A stretch of 5,021 nt of DNA from Spirochaeta sp. UBA2779 (GCA_002352375.1 DEIH01000170.1:1-5021), one strand, 5' to 3'. Shown: positions 1 through 5,021, counted from the stretch's first letter. Made by a program: numbers and translations. The notes: generated by a model from the letters alone, not told the origin.

Positions 1-723
1 AGCCATACCTTCATTCAAACCTTTAAGTATATCATCACGGCTGAGGGTGCCTTCATCAAAGAATTTTTCAGTGAGTTCATCATCACCTTCAGCGGCCATT
101 TCGATGAGTTTTTCCCGCCAGTCGGCAATTTCTTTATTCATATCCGACGGAATCTCTGTTTCCTCACCACCGGCTTTTATTGCTCTCATGTGCAGGAGGT
201 CAACAATACCCTCATGAGATGATCCCTGACCGAGAGGTAGGGTTAACGGCACTGCGGTAACATCAAATGCCTCTTTTATTTCATCAAGAGATTTCTGAAA
301 ATCAGCTCGATCCTGGTCCATCTTATTGATAAATAAAACCCGGGGTAAATCCCGATGATCCAGCCTTCGCCAGAGCTTAACAGTTTCTATCTGGATACCC
401 GCAGGTGCACTGACAACCATAACAGCGGTTTCTGCTGCCCTGAACGAGGCAACCACCTCACCGACGAAATCAGAAGAGCCGGGGGTATCAAGGACATTAA
501 TTTTAGTGTCCTTCCATGGAAGTGTCATAAGACTTGTATGGATAGAAAACTTGTGTTCTATCTCATCTTCCTGATAGTCACTCATAGTCCGGCCGCTTTC
601 TACCGGCTCAGCTTTTGAAATGACTCCGGAGCGGAACAATATCTGCTCCACCAATGATGTTTTACCTGTGCTTCCGTGTCCGCAGATTGCAACATTACGG
701 ATGGCGTTCATGGAAATTGCCAT
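1..723 (-). CDS. EF-G-like translation GTPase (EFG-II type), N-terminal 241 residues, 3' end outside window
   Basis: The reading frame is open from the ATG at 723 to the window edge, so the C-terminus is missing. What remains is the GTP-binding domain and part of the G' insertion of an EF-G relative. Visible motifs are the P-loop GHGSTGKT (residues 15-22), the switch II motif DTPGSSDF (79-86) and NKMD (133-136). Two hallmarks of active EF-G are altered: the switch I RGIT is HKFS (57-60), and the catalytic His of DTPGH is Ser83. The same kind of change is known in the EFG-II subfamily (Thermus EF-G-2 type), which is the best assignment; its cellular role is not settled. The start is well supported by GAGGAGG seven bases upstream. 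A second in-frame ATG at 711 is less likely. The gene lies 158 bp downstream of a full EF-G gene on the same strand and has its own candidate promoter. It is not a TetM-type ribosomal protection protein, because those keep intact switch motifs. Confidence 0.9.
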   Translation of the reverse strand, partial: MAISMNAIRNVAICGHGSTGKTSLVEQILFRSGVISKAEPVESGRTMSDYQEDEIEHKFSIHTSLMTLPWKDTKINVLDTPGSSDFVGEVVASFRAAETAVMVVSAPAGIQIETVKLWRRLDHRDLPRVLFINKMDQDRADFQKSLDEIKEAFDVTAVPLTLPLGQGSSHEGIVDLLHMRAIKAGGEETEIPSDMNKEIADWREKLIEMAAEGDDELTEKFFDEGTLSRDDILKGLNEGMA

Positions 724-730
724 GAAGGAT

Positions 731-737
731 CCTCCTC
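731..737 (-). promoter_or_regulatory. Strong ribosome binding site fixing the start of the EF-G-like gene
   Basis: On the minus strand this reads GAGGAGG and ends seven bases before the ATG at 723. It is the best Shine-Dalgarno match on the minus strand and decides the start in favour of 723 over the in-frame ATG at 711. Confidence 0.85.
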
Positions 738-766
738 GATCAAAAAAAATTATTGTTAAACAAACG

Positions 767-783
767 AATCCTACGACAGGATT
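767..783. repeat. Perfect 6-5-6 inverted repeat overlapping the candidate -10
   Basis: AATCCT (767-772) and AGGATT (778-783) are perfect reverse complements separated by ACGAC. The repeat covers the candidate -10 hexamer and the adjoining spacer of the promoter upstream of the EF-G-like gene. It could be an operator half-site pair. A chance origin is possible at this arm length. Confidence 0.4.
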
Positions 784-796
784 ATCATCCAGTCAA
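768..796 (-). promoter_or_regulatory. Candidate sigma70-type promoter for the EF-G-like gene
   Basis: On the minus strand TTGACT (796-791) is followed by exactly 17 bases and then TAGGAT (773-768), giving 5/6 and 4/6 matches to the -35 and -10 consensus. Initiation would fall near 761 and leave an AT-rich leader of about 38 bases before the strong Shine-Dalgarno and the ATG at 723. This would let the gene be expressed independently of the EF-G gene upstream. The call rests on pattern only. Confidence 0.45.
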
Positions 797-854
797 ATAA
801 AATCGCTTTTTAAAGATATAACGAGATTCGAAGAGATAAGAAAAGAGTTTTGAT

Positions 855-886
855 GCTGATACTGCTAAGCGAAATAGTCTATCAGC
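855..886 (-). terminator. Possible weak hairpin at the end of the EF-G gene
   Basis: GCTGATA (855-861) and TATCAGC (880-886) form a perfect 7-bp stem around an 18-base loop. In the minus-strand transcript the EF-G stop codon (884-882) sits inside the 5' arm. The sequence after the hairpin is T-rich (ctcttttctt) but has no clean T-run, and the stem is AT-rich. It may attenuate read-through into the EF-G-like gene rather than act as a full terminator. Confidence 0.3.
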
Positions 887-2918
887 TCGTTTTCTTTGCA
901 AAATGACTGAACTCCATGGAAAAAGTTCCCCGGCCCTGGGTAAGGCTTCGAAGTGTTGTGGAATATCCGAACATATTCACCAGAGGTGCTTTTGCTTTTA
1001 CCAGCTCATAGGAGGGTCGGGATTCCATGCTGTCCACATGGCCTCCCCGCTGACTCAGATTGCTGATGACATCTCCCACCTGCTCAGAAGGGCACATCAC
1101 GTCTACTTCCATAATGGGTTCGAGAAGCACAGGAGAGGCTTTCCGGCAAGCGGTATCATATCCCAGGGAAGAAGCGGCTTCAAAAGCTATTTCACTGGCG
1201 GTAAGTTCCTGGAAAACAACCCCCGTCAATGTAACTTTCACATCCACAGCGGGATAACCCATAACGATGCCTGAAGGGAAAGAGGCTTCGACACCCCGGC
1301 GAACCGCTTCCTGGTAATTGGCCGGAAGCTTTCCAGTTGACAGGGCAGATTCAAAATAATTGCCTTCTCCGCGATTTCTCGGTTCAACCTGGAGGGTAAT
1401 GGTAGCGGCATGTTCTTTACCGGCAAGAGTACGCTGATATGTCTCAGTGTGGCTGACCGCTTTGGTTATTGACTCCCTATAGGTTACCTGAGGTTTACCG
1501 ACATTGGCCTCAACCTTGTATTCCTCAAGCACCCGGGTAACAAGAACATCCAGATGCAATTCTCCCATTCCGGAGATAATAAGTTGCCCGGTTTCGTCAT
1601 TTTCTTTTACGGTAAAAGTAGGATCTTCCCTGCGCAGATTGTCCAGTGCATTTTTGAGTTTGGACTGATCGCTCATCGTTTTCGGTTCGATGGCAACAGA
1701 AATAACAGGTTCCGGGAAATCCATGTTCTCAAGAATTACAGGATACCCTTCAGAAGCCAGTGTTTCGCCGGTTCTGGCAAACTTCAATCCGATGGCAACA
1801 CCGATATCCCCGGCCCGCAATTCTGAAATCTGCTCATGATGATTTGCATGCATTCTTAACAGGCGGTTTACCCGTTCACGTTTTTTCTCATTGACGTTCA
1901 GTACTGCTGTTCCTGATTTTATATTTCCTGAATAGACTCTCAGATAACAAAGCATACCCATTTCTCTATCGTGCTGAATCTTGAAGATAAGCGCGGAGAG
2001 ATTTTCTTTGTCGGTACGTGGAATCTCGATTTCCTCATCCTTTTTCCCGTGGATAGCAGGAATAGGAGGAAGCTCTTCCGGAGAGGGCAGGTAGTTGATT
2101 ATTGCATCAAGTACAGGCTGAACACCTTTATTTTTCAGAGAGGAGCCAACAAGAACTGGAACAATCTGCCGGGTAATCGTGGCTTCTCTGAGAGTATTAT
2201 GAATCAGATCACTGCTTACAGCTTTACCTTCCAGATAAAGATCTGTTATTTCATCACTATAGGCTGACAGAACATCAATGAGTTTTTCACGCCATACTTC
2301 GGCAATTTCACGATGCTCTTCCCGTATATCAGAGAATCGAAGATCAGCTCCCTCAGAATCAAGATCCCAGTGAACTTCCTGCATATTAATCAGATCGATA
2401 TTCCCTTCATACGCCGATTCCACACCGATAGGGAGGGAAAGGGGGAGGGGGACCGCTTTGAGCTTTTCTCTGATTTCTTCAACAACAGCATAAAAATCAG
2501 CACCGATTCGGTCCATTTTATTCACATAAGCTATTCGGGGGACATTGTAATGATCGGCCTGACGCCAGACTGTTTCAGACTGAGGCTCAACACCGCCAAC
2601 AGCGCAGAAAACACCTACAGCGCCATCAAGTACCCGGAGTGAACGTTCCACTTCTGCTGTGAAGTCAACATGCCCCGGAGTATCAATGATATTTATCTGG
2701 GTGTCATTCCATGTGCAGGTTGTTGCCGCTGATACAATGGTGATACCCCGATTCTGCTCCTGGGTCATCCAGTCCATTGTTGCAGTGCCTTCATCAACTT
2801 CACCAATACGGTGACTTTTATGAGTATAAAAAAGAATACGCTCGGTAGTGGTTGTTTTACCTGCGTCGATATGCGCCATTATGCCGATATTACGGACGGC
2901 TTTACTACGTTCTGCCAT
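882..2918 (-). CDS. fusA: Elongation factor G, probably the ribosome-recycling EF-G2 (spdEFG2/GFM2-like) class
   Basis: This is a complete cytoplasmic translation GTPase of 678 residues from the ATG at 2918. The G domain is intact: AHIDAGKT (15-22), RGIT (57-60), DTPGHVDF (79-86) and NKMD (133-136). Domain II follows from about 305, domain III carries GQLIISGMGELHLDV (near 444-458), domain IV begins near VTYRES (478-483), and domain V ends with FGYSTTLRSLTQGRGTFSMEF. The usual translocase loop of domain IV, close to KQSGGRGQYG, is absent; the position holds QRTLAGKEHAATITL instead. This is the pattern of spirochaete EF-G2 and mitochondrial GFM2, which split post-termination ribosomes with RRF rather than translocate. 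Recycling is therefore inferred, and another fusA-type translocase is expected elsewhere. The start is uncertain. An ATG at 2939 would add MLISSPI, and neither start has a good Shine-Dalgarno. The ATG at 2918 matches the family N-terminus and aligns without gaps to the neighbouring paralogue. Confidence 0.93.
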   Translation of the reverse strand: MAERSKAVRNIGIMAHIDAGKTTTTERILFYTHKSHRIGEVDEGTATMDWMTQEQNRGITIVSAATTCTWNDTQINIIDTPGHVDFTAEVERSLRVLDGAVGVFCAVGGVEPQSETVWRQADHYNVPRIAYVNKMDRIGADFYAVVEEIREKLKAVPLPLSLPIGVESAYEGNIDLINMQEVHWDLDSEGADLRFSDIREEHREIAEVWREKLIDVLSAYSDEITDLYLEGKAVSSDLIHNTLREATITRQIVPVLVGSSLKNKGVQPVLDAIINYLPSPEELPPIPAIHGKKDEEIEIPRTDKENLSALIFKIQHDREMGMLCYLRVYSGNIKSGTAVLNVNEKKRERVNRLLRMHANHHEQISELRAGDIGVAIGLKFARTGETLASEGYPVILENMDFPEPVISVAIEPKTMSDQSKLKNALDNLRREDPTFTVKENDETGQLIISGMGELHLDVLVTRVLEEYKVEANVGKPQVTYRESITKAVSHTETYQRTLAGKEHAATITLQVEPRNRGEGNYFESALSTGKLPANYQEAVRRGVEASFPSGIVMGYPAVDVKVTLTGVVFQELTASEIAFEAASSLGYDTACRKASPVLLEPIMEVDVMCPSEQVGDVISNLSQRGGHVDSMESRPSYELVKAKAPLVNMFGYSTTLRSLTQGRGTFSMEFSHFAKKTS
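2431..2451 (+). other. G-quadruplex motif inside the EF-G gene
   Basis: The plus strand carries four G-runs, GGG-A-GGG-AAA-GGGGG-A-GGGGG, which is a textbook short-loop quadruplex pattern with loops of 1, 3 and 1 bases. The plus strand is the template strand for the minus-strand EF-G gene, so the mRNA is C-rich here. It encodes the VPLPLSLP segment between the G4 motif and the G' region. The motif is directly visible; whether it folds in the cell is not. Confidence 0.6.
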
Positions 2919-2983
2919 AATTGGGCTAGAGATTAACATGGACCATACACGGTGGGCAACGCGGTTAACAGCTTCATCAGTAA

Positions 2984-2996
2984 TCTTGATTCAAGA
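2984..2996. repeat. Palindrome in the divergent intergenic region
   Basis: TCTTGA-T-TCAAGA is a perfect 6-1-6 inverted repeat between the divergent EF-G and Nudix genes. It contains a -35-like hexamer on each strand: TTGATT on plus at 2986-2991, and TTGAAT on minus at 2993-2988. No good -10 sits at the right distance on either side, so a shared promoter or operator is only a suggestion. Confidence 0.3.
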
Positions 2997-3020
2997 GAGT
3001 GTGAAGGTTAAGTTTATAGG

Positions 3021-3578
3021 ATGAAAAACGCCAGAGATATCATTCCGGGAACCTGGAAGCCGGTGGAAGAAGCTGTACTTTGTTTTATCAGGGACAGGAA
3101 AGAGGGAAAAGTACTCCTGATACATAAGAAAACAGGCTTGGGTGCAGGATTGATTAATGCACCCGGGGGAAGAATCGATCCTGGAGAAACTCCTGAAGAA
3201 GCAGCTGTACGTGAAACTTTTGAAGAGGTGGGGCTCAAAGTGGCTGATCTGTCAGCTTCCGGTGATTTGTATTTTCAATTTACAAACGGTTATTCCATAC
3301 GGGGATATGTCTTCCAGACAGATAATTGGAGCGGCACTCCTGTAGAAACTGTTGAGGCCGATCCGTTCTGGTGTAGTGAAAACGAGATACCCTACGATAA
3401 AATGTGGACTGATGATTCCTGGTGGCTGCCCCACATGCTGGCCGGCCGTCCAGTTCGGGGTAGATTCATTTTTGATGAAGAGAGAATGATGAGTATGAGT
3501 CTGGATGTGGAAACATCGGAAATTTCTGAAGACTCAAAGCGGATTCCCAGAGGAGCAATACATGCAACACAGCGTTAA
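3021..3578 (+). CDS. MTH1-like Nudix hydrolase (probable 8-oxo-dGTP or related nucleotide diphosphatase)
   Basis: This 185-residue cytoplasmic enzyme has a complete Nudix box at residues 50-72: G50, E56, R64, E65, E68, E69, G71, L72. The box binds the metal that cleaves nucleoside triphosphates to monophosphate and pyrophosphate. Outside the box it follows human MTH1 (NUDT1) closely. N46 sits where the base-contacting Asn33 lies, SGTPVET matches the QGTPVES region, and MWTDDSWWLP (128-137) matches the MWPDDSYWFP segment with its Trp and two Asp that read oxidised purines. Hydrolysis of 8-oxo-dGTP or 2-OH-dATP is thus likely, though substrate choice within this family varies. It is longer than MTH1 (156 residues), with about 12 extra N-terminal residues and a polar tail after 155. 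A weak GAAGG at 3004-3007 precedes the ATG. The 3' end overlaps the HIT gene by 17 bp. Confidence 0.9.
   Translation: MKNARDIIPGTWKPVEEAVLCFIRDRKEGKVLLIHKKTGLGAGLINAPGGRIDPGETPEEAAVRETFEEVGLKVADLSASGDLYFQFTNGYSIRGYVFQTDNWSGTPVETVEADPFWCSENEIPYDKMWTDDSWWLPHMLAGRPVRGRFIFDEERMMSMSLDVETSEISEDSKRIPRGAIHATQR
3549..3555 (+). promoter_or_regulatory. Ribosome binding site for the HIT gene inside the Nudix gene
   Basis: AGAGGAG lies six bases before the ATG at 3562 and within the last codons of the Nudix gene. It selects 3562 over the upstream in-frame ATG at 3505, which would add 19 residues that do not belong to the HIT family. Confidence 0.8.
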
Positions 3579-3915
3579 TACAGTGTTCGATAAGATTATT
3601 TCCGGTGATATTCCGGTAGAACCGGTATTTGAAAATGACGATGTACTGGCCTTTAACGATATGAATCCTCAGGCTCCCGTCCATGTACTTGTAATCCCCA
3701 AAAAACGTTCTTCCAGATTCTCTGAGCTTTCATCAAAGCCTGTTGAGGAAACAGGCAGATTTTTTGCAGCGGTATCCGCTGCTGCATCTTCTCTGGGACT
3801 TGACAGTCCGGGATACAGAATAGTGGTGAACAACGGGTCTGATGGTGGACAGGAGGTGGAATATCTTCATGCCCATATCCTCGGGGGGCGCCAATTAAAA
3901 TGGCCGCCGGGATGA
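3562..3915 (+). CDS. HIT-family (Hint branch) nucleotide-binding hydrolase with a modified histidine triad
   Basis: This is a 117-residue cytoplasmic protein, the usual length for bacterial Hint proteins. The N-terminus VFDKIISGDIPVEPVFENDD and the segment MNPQAPVHVLVIPKK (34-48) are typical, as is the conserved VVNNG (88-92). The signature at the C-terminus is YLHAHILGGR (101-110). The expected His-x-His-x-His reads Tyr101-x-His103-x-His105, so the middle, nucleophilic His is kept and the first is replaced by Tyr. Hint proteins hydrolyse purine nucleoside phosphoramidates and adenylated amino acids; activity is likely but altered kinetics are possible. The ending WPPG occurs in other bacterial Hint proteins, so the protein is complete. 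It overlaps the Nudix gene by 17 bp upstream. Its stop overlaps the next gene (ATGA at 3912-3915), pointing to one operon and translational coupling. Confidence 0.92.
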   Translation: MQHSVNTVFDKIISGDIPVEPVFENDDVLAFNDMNPQAPVHVLVIPKKRSSRFSELSSKPVEETGRFFAAVSAAASSLGLDSPGYRIVVNNGSDGGQEVEYLHAHILGGRQLKWPPG

Positions 3916-4619
3916 TACGTGTCGTTCTCTTTCTCCTCTTCTCTCCGCTTATGCTTCTTGCAGCCCAGGATTCAATTCTTCTTGAACTGAACGGGATACG
4001 GGAAGACTACGGTATCCCTGCTTTAGATCTAGATGAAGCTTCCAGTACTGCCGCAACTGCTCATGCCAGAGACTTATCAGAACGTCTTTCATTAAGCCAT
4101 TGGGGAAGTGACGGTTCAAGGGTGGCAGAACGGTACCGGGAGGCTGGAGGAACAGGTTTGCGTGCCGGGGAAAACCTTGGAGCTGGGGACAGTATAAAAT
4201 CAATTATGGATGCATGGATGGACAGCCCGACTCATCGGGAGAATATACTCAACCCCGATTGGTTCTCTTGTGGAACGGGAGTTGTCCATTTACCTGGAGG
4301 ACGTCTGATTCTTGTCGTTGTATTCAACAACTCCAGATGGCTGCAGAAGGTATTCAGAATTGCTGAACAAAGAGTTTATGTAGATGGAGATTTATCATTA
4401 TTTCCGGGTGTTTTTCCACAATCGGTCTTTCTCAAGATCGCTGGAAGTGAAATTACTGCACAGACTGCAACGATGAATGAAAAAAATAGCGTATCATTGC
4501 ATTTTAACTTTCCATTACCGGATACATGGCAGCCCGGGGGTGTTGCTGCCATGGAAATGAATGTATTTGAGAATGGGAAAATGTTGAAAACTGATATGTT
4601 TCTCCAGGATATACCCTGA
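3900..4619 (+). CDS. Exported CAP/SCP-domain protein (YkwD-like) with an unassigned C-terminal domain
   Basis: This 239-residue protein opens with a signal peptide (hydrophobic core about residues 8-22, VVLFLLFSPLMLLAA), with cleavage probably near A22-Q23, so it acts outside the cytoplasmic membrane. The CAP domain spans about 25-145. It shows HARDLS (55-60), LSHWGSDG (65-72), AGENLG (89-94), AW (105-106) and SPTHRENILNP (109-119). His67, Glu91 and His112 are the visible candidates for the CAP cavity. Bacterial CAP proteins have no common proven function. The last 95 residues look beta-rich and match no family I recognise. Two starts are possible: ATG 3900, with GGGGGG 11 bases upstream, and ATG 3912, which overlaps the HIT stop as ATGA and gives a cleaner signal peptide beginning MIRVV. 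I keep the longer form. It has a single Cys (124), so no disulfide within the chain. Confidence 0.85.
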   Translation: MAAGMIRVVLFLLFSPLMLLAAQDSILLELNGIREDYGIPALDLDEASSTAATAHARDLSERLSLSHWGSDGSRVAERYREAGGTGLRAGENLGAGDSIKSIMDAWMDSPTHRENILNPDWFSCGTGVVHLPGGRLILVVVFNNSRWLQKVFRIAEQRVYVDGDLSLFPGVFPQSVFLKIAGSEITAQTATMNEKNSVSLHFNFPLPDTWQPGGVAAMEMNVFENGKMLKTDMFLQDIP

Positions 4620-4646
4620 TACTTTTTTAATAAGCGTATTTTCTGT

Positions 4647-4652
4647 TATTCT
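4647..4652 (+). promoter_or_regulatory. Possible extended -10 element before the chorismate mutase gene
   Basis: TATTCT is preceded by TG and one base (TGT at 4644-4646), the extended -10 form. It lies seven bases before the ATG at 4659, so a transcript starting from it would be leaderless or nearly so. There is no recognisable -35, only a T-run at 4623-4628. The 39-bp gap before the gene also has no Shine-Dalgarno. Confidence 0.2.
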
Positions 4653-4658
4653 TTCTCT

Positions 4659-5021
4659 ATGTGTATCACAGCAGTCAGAGGTGCCATCGCACTGAATGAG
4701 TCCGGAGAGGAAGCATCACAGATGGTAAGGGCTTTGGGAGAGCTTTTTGATTCTTTGGCATTAACAAATAATTTTACACCGGATGATATCGTCAGTATTC
4801 AATTTACCCAAACTTCGGATCTGAAAAAAATGAACGCGGCAGCAGCTCTGAGAGCAGCTAGACCGGAATACGGTGGAACAGTCCTATTCTGTTCCCAGGA
4901 ACCTGATGTTGAAGGTTCTCTGCCAAGGACTATCCGGGTGCTAGTTACCTGGCGTGGAAACGGCCCGGCAACTCCGGTATATTCCGGTGCTGCTGCAGCA
5001 CTCAGACCGGATTTAAGAAGC
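4659..5021 (+). CDS. aroH: Chorismate mutase, AroH class (Bacillus type), nearly complete, 3' end outside window
   Basis: The enzyme rearranges chorismate to prephenate at the entry to Phe/Tyr synthesis and works as a cytoplasmic homotrimer in the known members. The 121 residues present compare with 127 in the Bacillus subtilis enzyme, so only a few residues and the stop are missing. The landmarks line up: VRGAIALN at the N-terminus with Arg7, LR at 64-65 (Arg63 of Bacillus), CSQEPDVEGSL (78-88) with Cys78 and Glu81 (Cys75 and Glu78), IRVLVT with Arg93 (Arg90), VY (Tyr108) and ALRPDL (Arg116). The active-site Phe57 of the Bacillus enzyme is replaced by Asn59. The ATG has no Shine-Dalgarno; no other in-frame start gives a better N-terminus. 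It sits 39 bp after the CAP gene and may be read from the same transcript or from its own weak -10. Confidence 0.92.
   Translation, partial: MCITAVRGAIALNESGEEASQMVRALGELFDSLALTNNFTPDDIVSIQFTQTSDLKKMNAAAALRAARPEYGGTVLFCSQEPDVEGSLPRTIRVLVTWRGNGPATPVYSGAAAALRPDLRS

Noticed and set aside
1..723. TetM/TetO-type tetracycline resistance protein
   Set aside because: Ribosomal protection proteins keep RGIT and DTPGH motifs. Here both are lost, and the pattern fits the EFG-II group instead.
355..853. Two plus-strand open frames (355-618 and 620-853)
   Set aside because: They lie mostly antisense to the EF-G-like gene and its promoter region. Their proteins look like no family, and no Shine-Dalgarno stands before them.
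903..2642. Several plus-strand open frames of 65-123 codons inside the EF-G gene (903-1274, 1060-1257, 1554-1826, 1971-2267, 2313-2642)
   Set aside because: They are antisense shadows of a clearly conserved gene, with odd compositions and no family resemblance.
3505..3561. Upstream start for the HIT gene at 3505
   Set aside because: It would add 19 residues unlike the family N-terminus, while AGAGGAG at 3549-3555 points clearly to the ATG at 3562.
3014..4203. Minus-strand open frames under the Nudix, HIT and CAP genes (3014-3238, 3252-3434, 3466-3684, 3949-4203)
   Set aside because: They are shadows of well-supported plus-strand genes, and their translations are low in recognisable structure.
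4600..4640. Intrinsic terminator after the CAP gene (T-run at 4623-4628)
   Set aside because: A short T-run is present, but I see no convincing GC-rich hairpin directly before it.
1..5021. Mobile element, CRISPR array, tRNA or toxin-antitoxin module
   Set aside because: No terminal inverted repeats, transposase, regular repeats or cloverleaf-like segments were seen on either strand; almost all of the sequence is explained by housekeeping-type genes.

Overview
The window reads as ordinary chromosomal DNA of a bacterium, most likely a spirochaete. This is an inference. It rests on the large EF-G at 882-2918, which resembles the spirochaete-type 'second' EF-G (spdEFG2/GFM2-like) rather than the classical translocase, and on an EFG-II-like GTPase beside it. 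There is no sign of phage, insertion sequence, CRISPR, tRNA or rRNA.

Layout. Two translation-GTPase genes lie in tandem on the minus strand. The right-hand one (882-2918) is a full-length EF-G. The left-hand one (1-723, cut by the window edge) is a diverged EF-G-like protein with altered switch regions. The 158-bp gap between them holds a plausible minus-strand sigma70-type promoter, an inverted repeat overlapping its -10, and a strong Shine-Dalgarno (SD) sequence. An 81- to 102-bp divergent intergenic region with a short palindrome separates them from four plus-strand genes. These are tightly packed: an MTH1-like Nudix hydrolase (3021-3578), a HIT-family protein (3562-3915), an exported CAP/SCP-domain protein (3900-4619) and an AroH-type chorismate mutase (4659 to the window end, nearly complete). 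The first three overlap one another, so they are probably co-transcribed and translationally coupled.

How the genes fit together. The minus-strand pair concerns the ribosome: one protein is probably a ribosome-recycling EF-G, and the other is a paralogue whose GTPase cycle may be unconventional. In the plus-strand cluster, the Nudix and HIT proteins fit nucleotide-pool housekeeping. The CAP protein is an exported protein of unknown role, and the chorismate mutase makes prephenate for Phe/Tyr synthesis. Nothing links these four in one pathway; they look like a housekeeping operon of convenience.

I found no convincing new defence or mobile system. The points most worth a second look are the parallel loss of the catalytic switch residues in the left EF-G-like protein, the missing domain IV loop in the right EF-G, a Tyr replacing the first His of the HIT motif, and a perfect G-quadruplex motif inside the EF-G gene.
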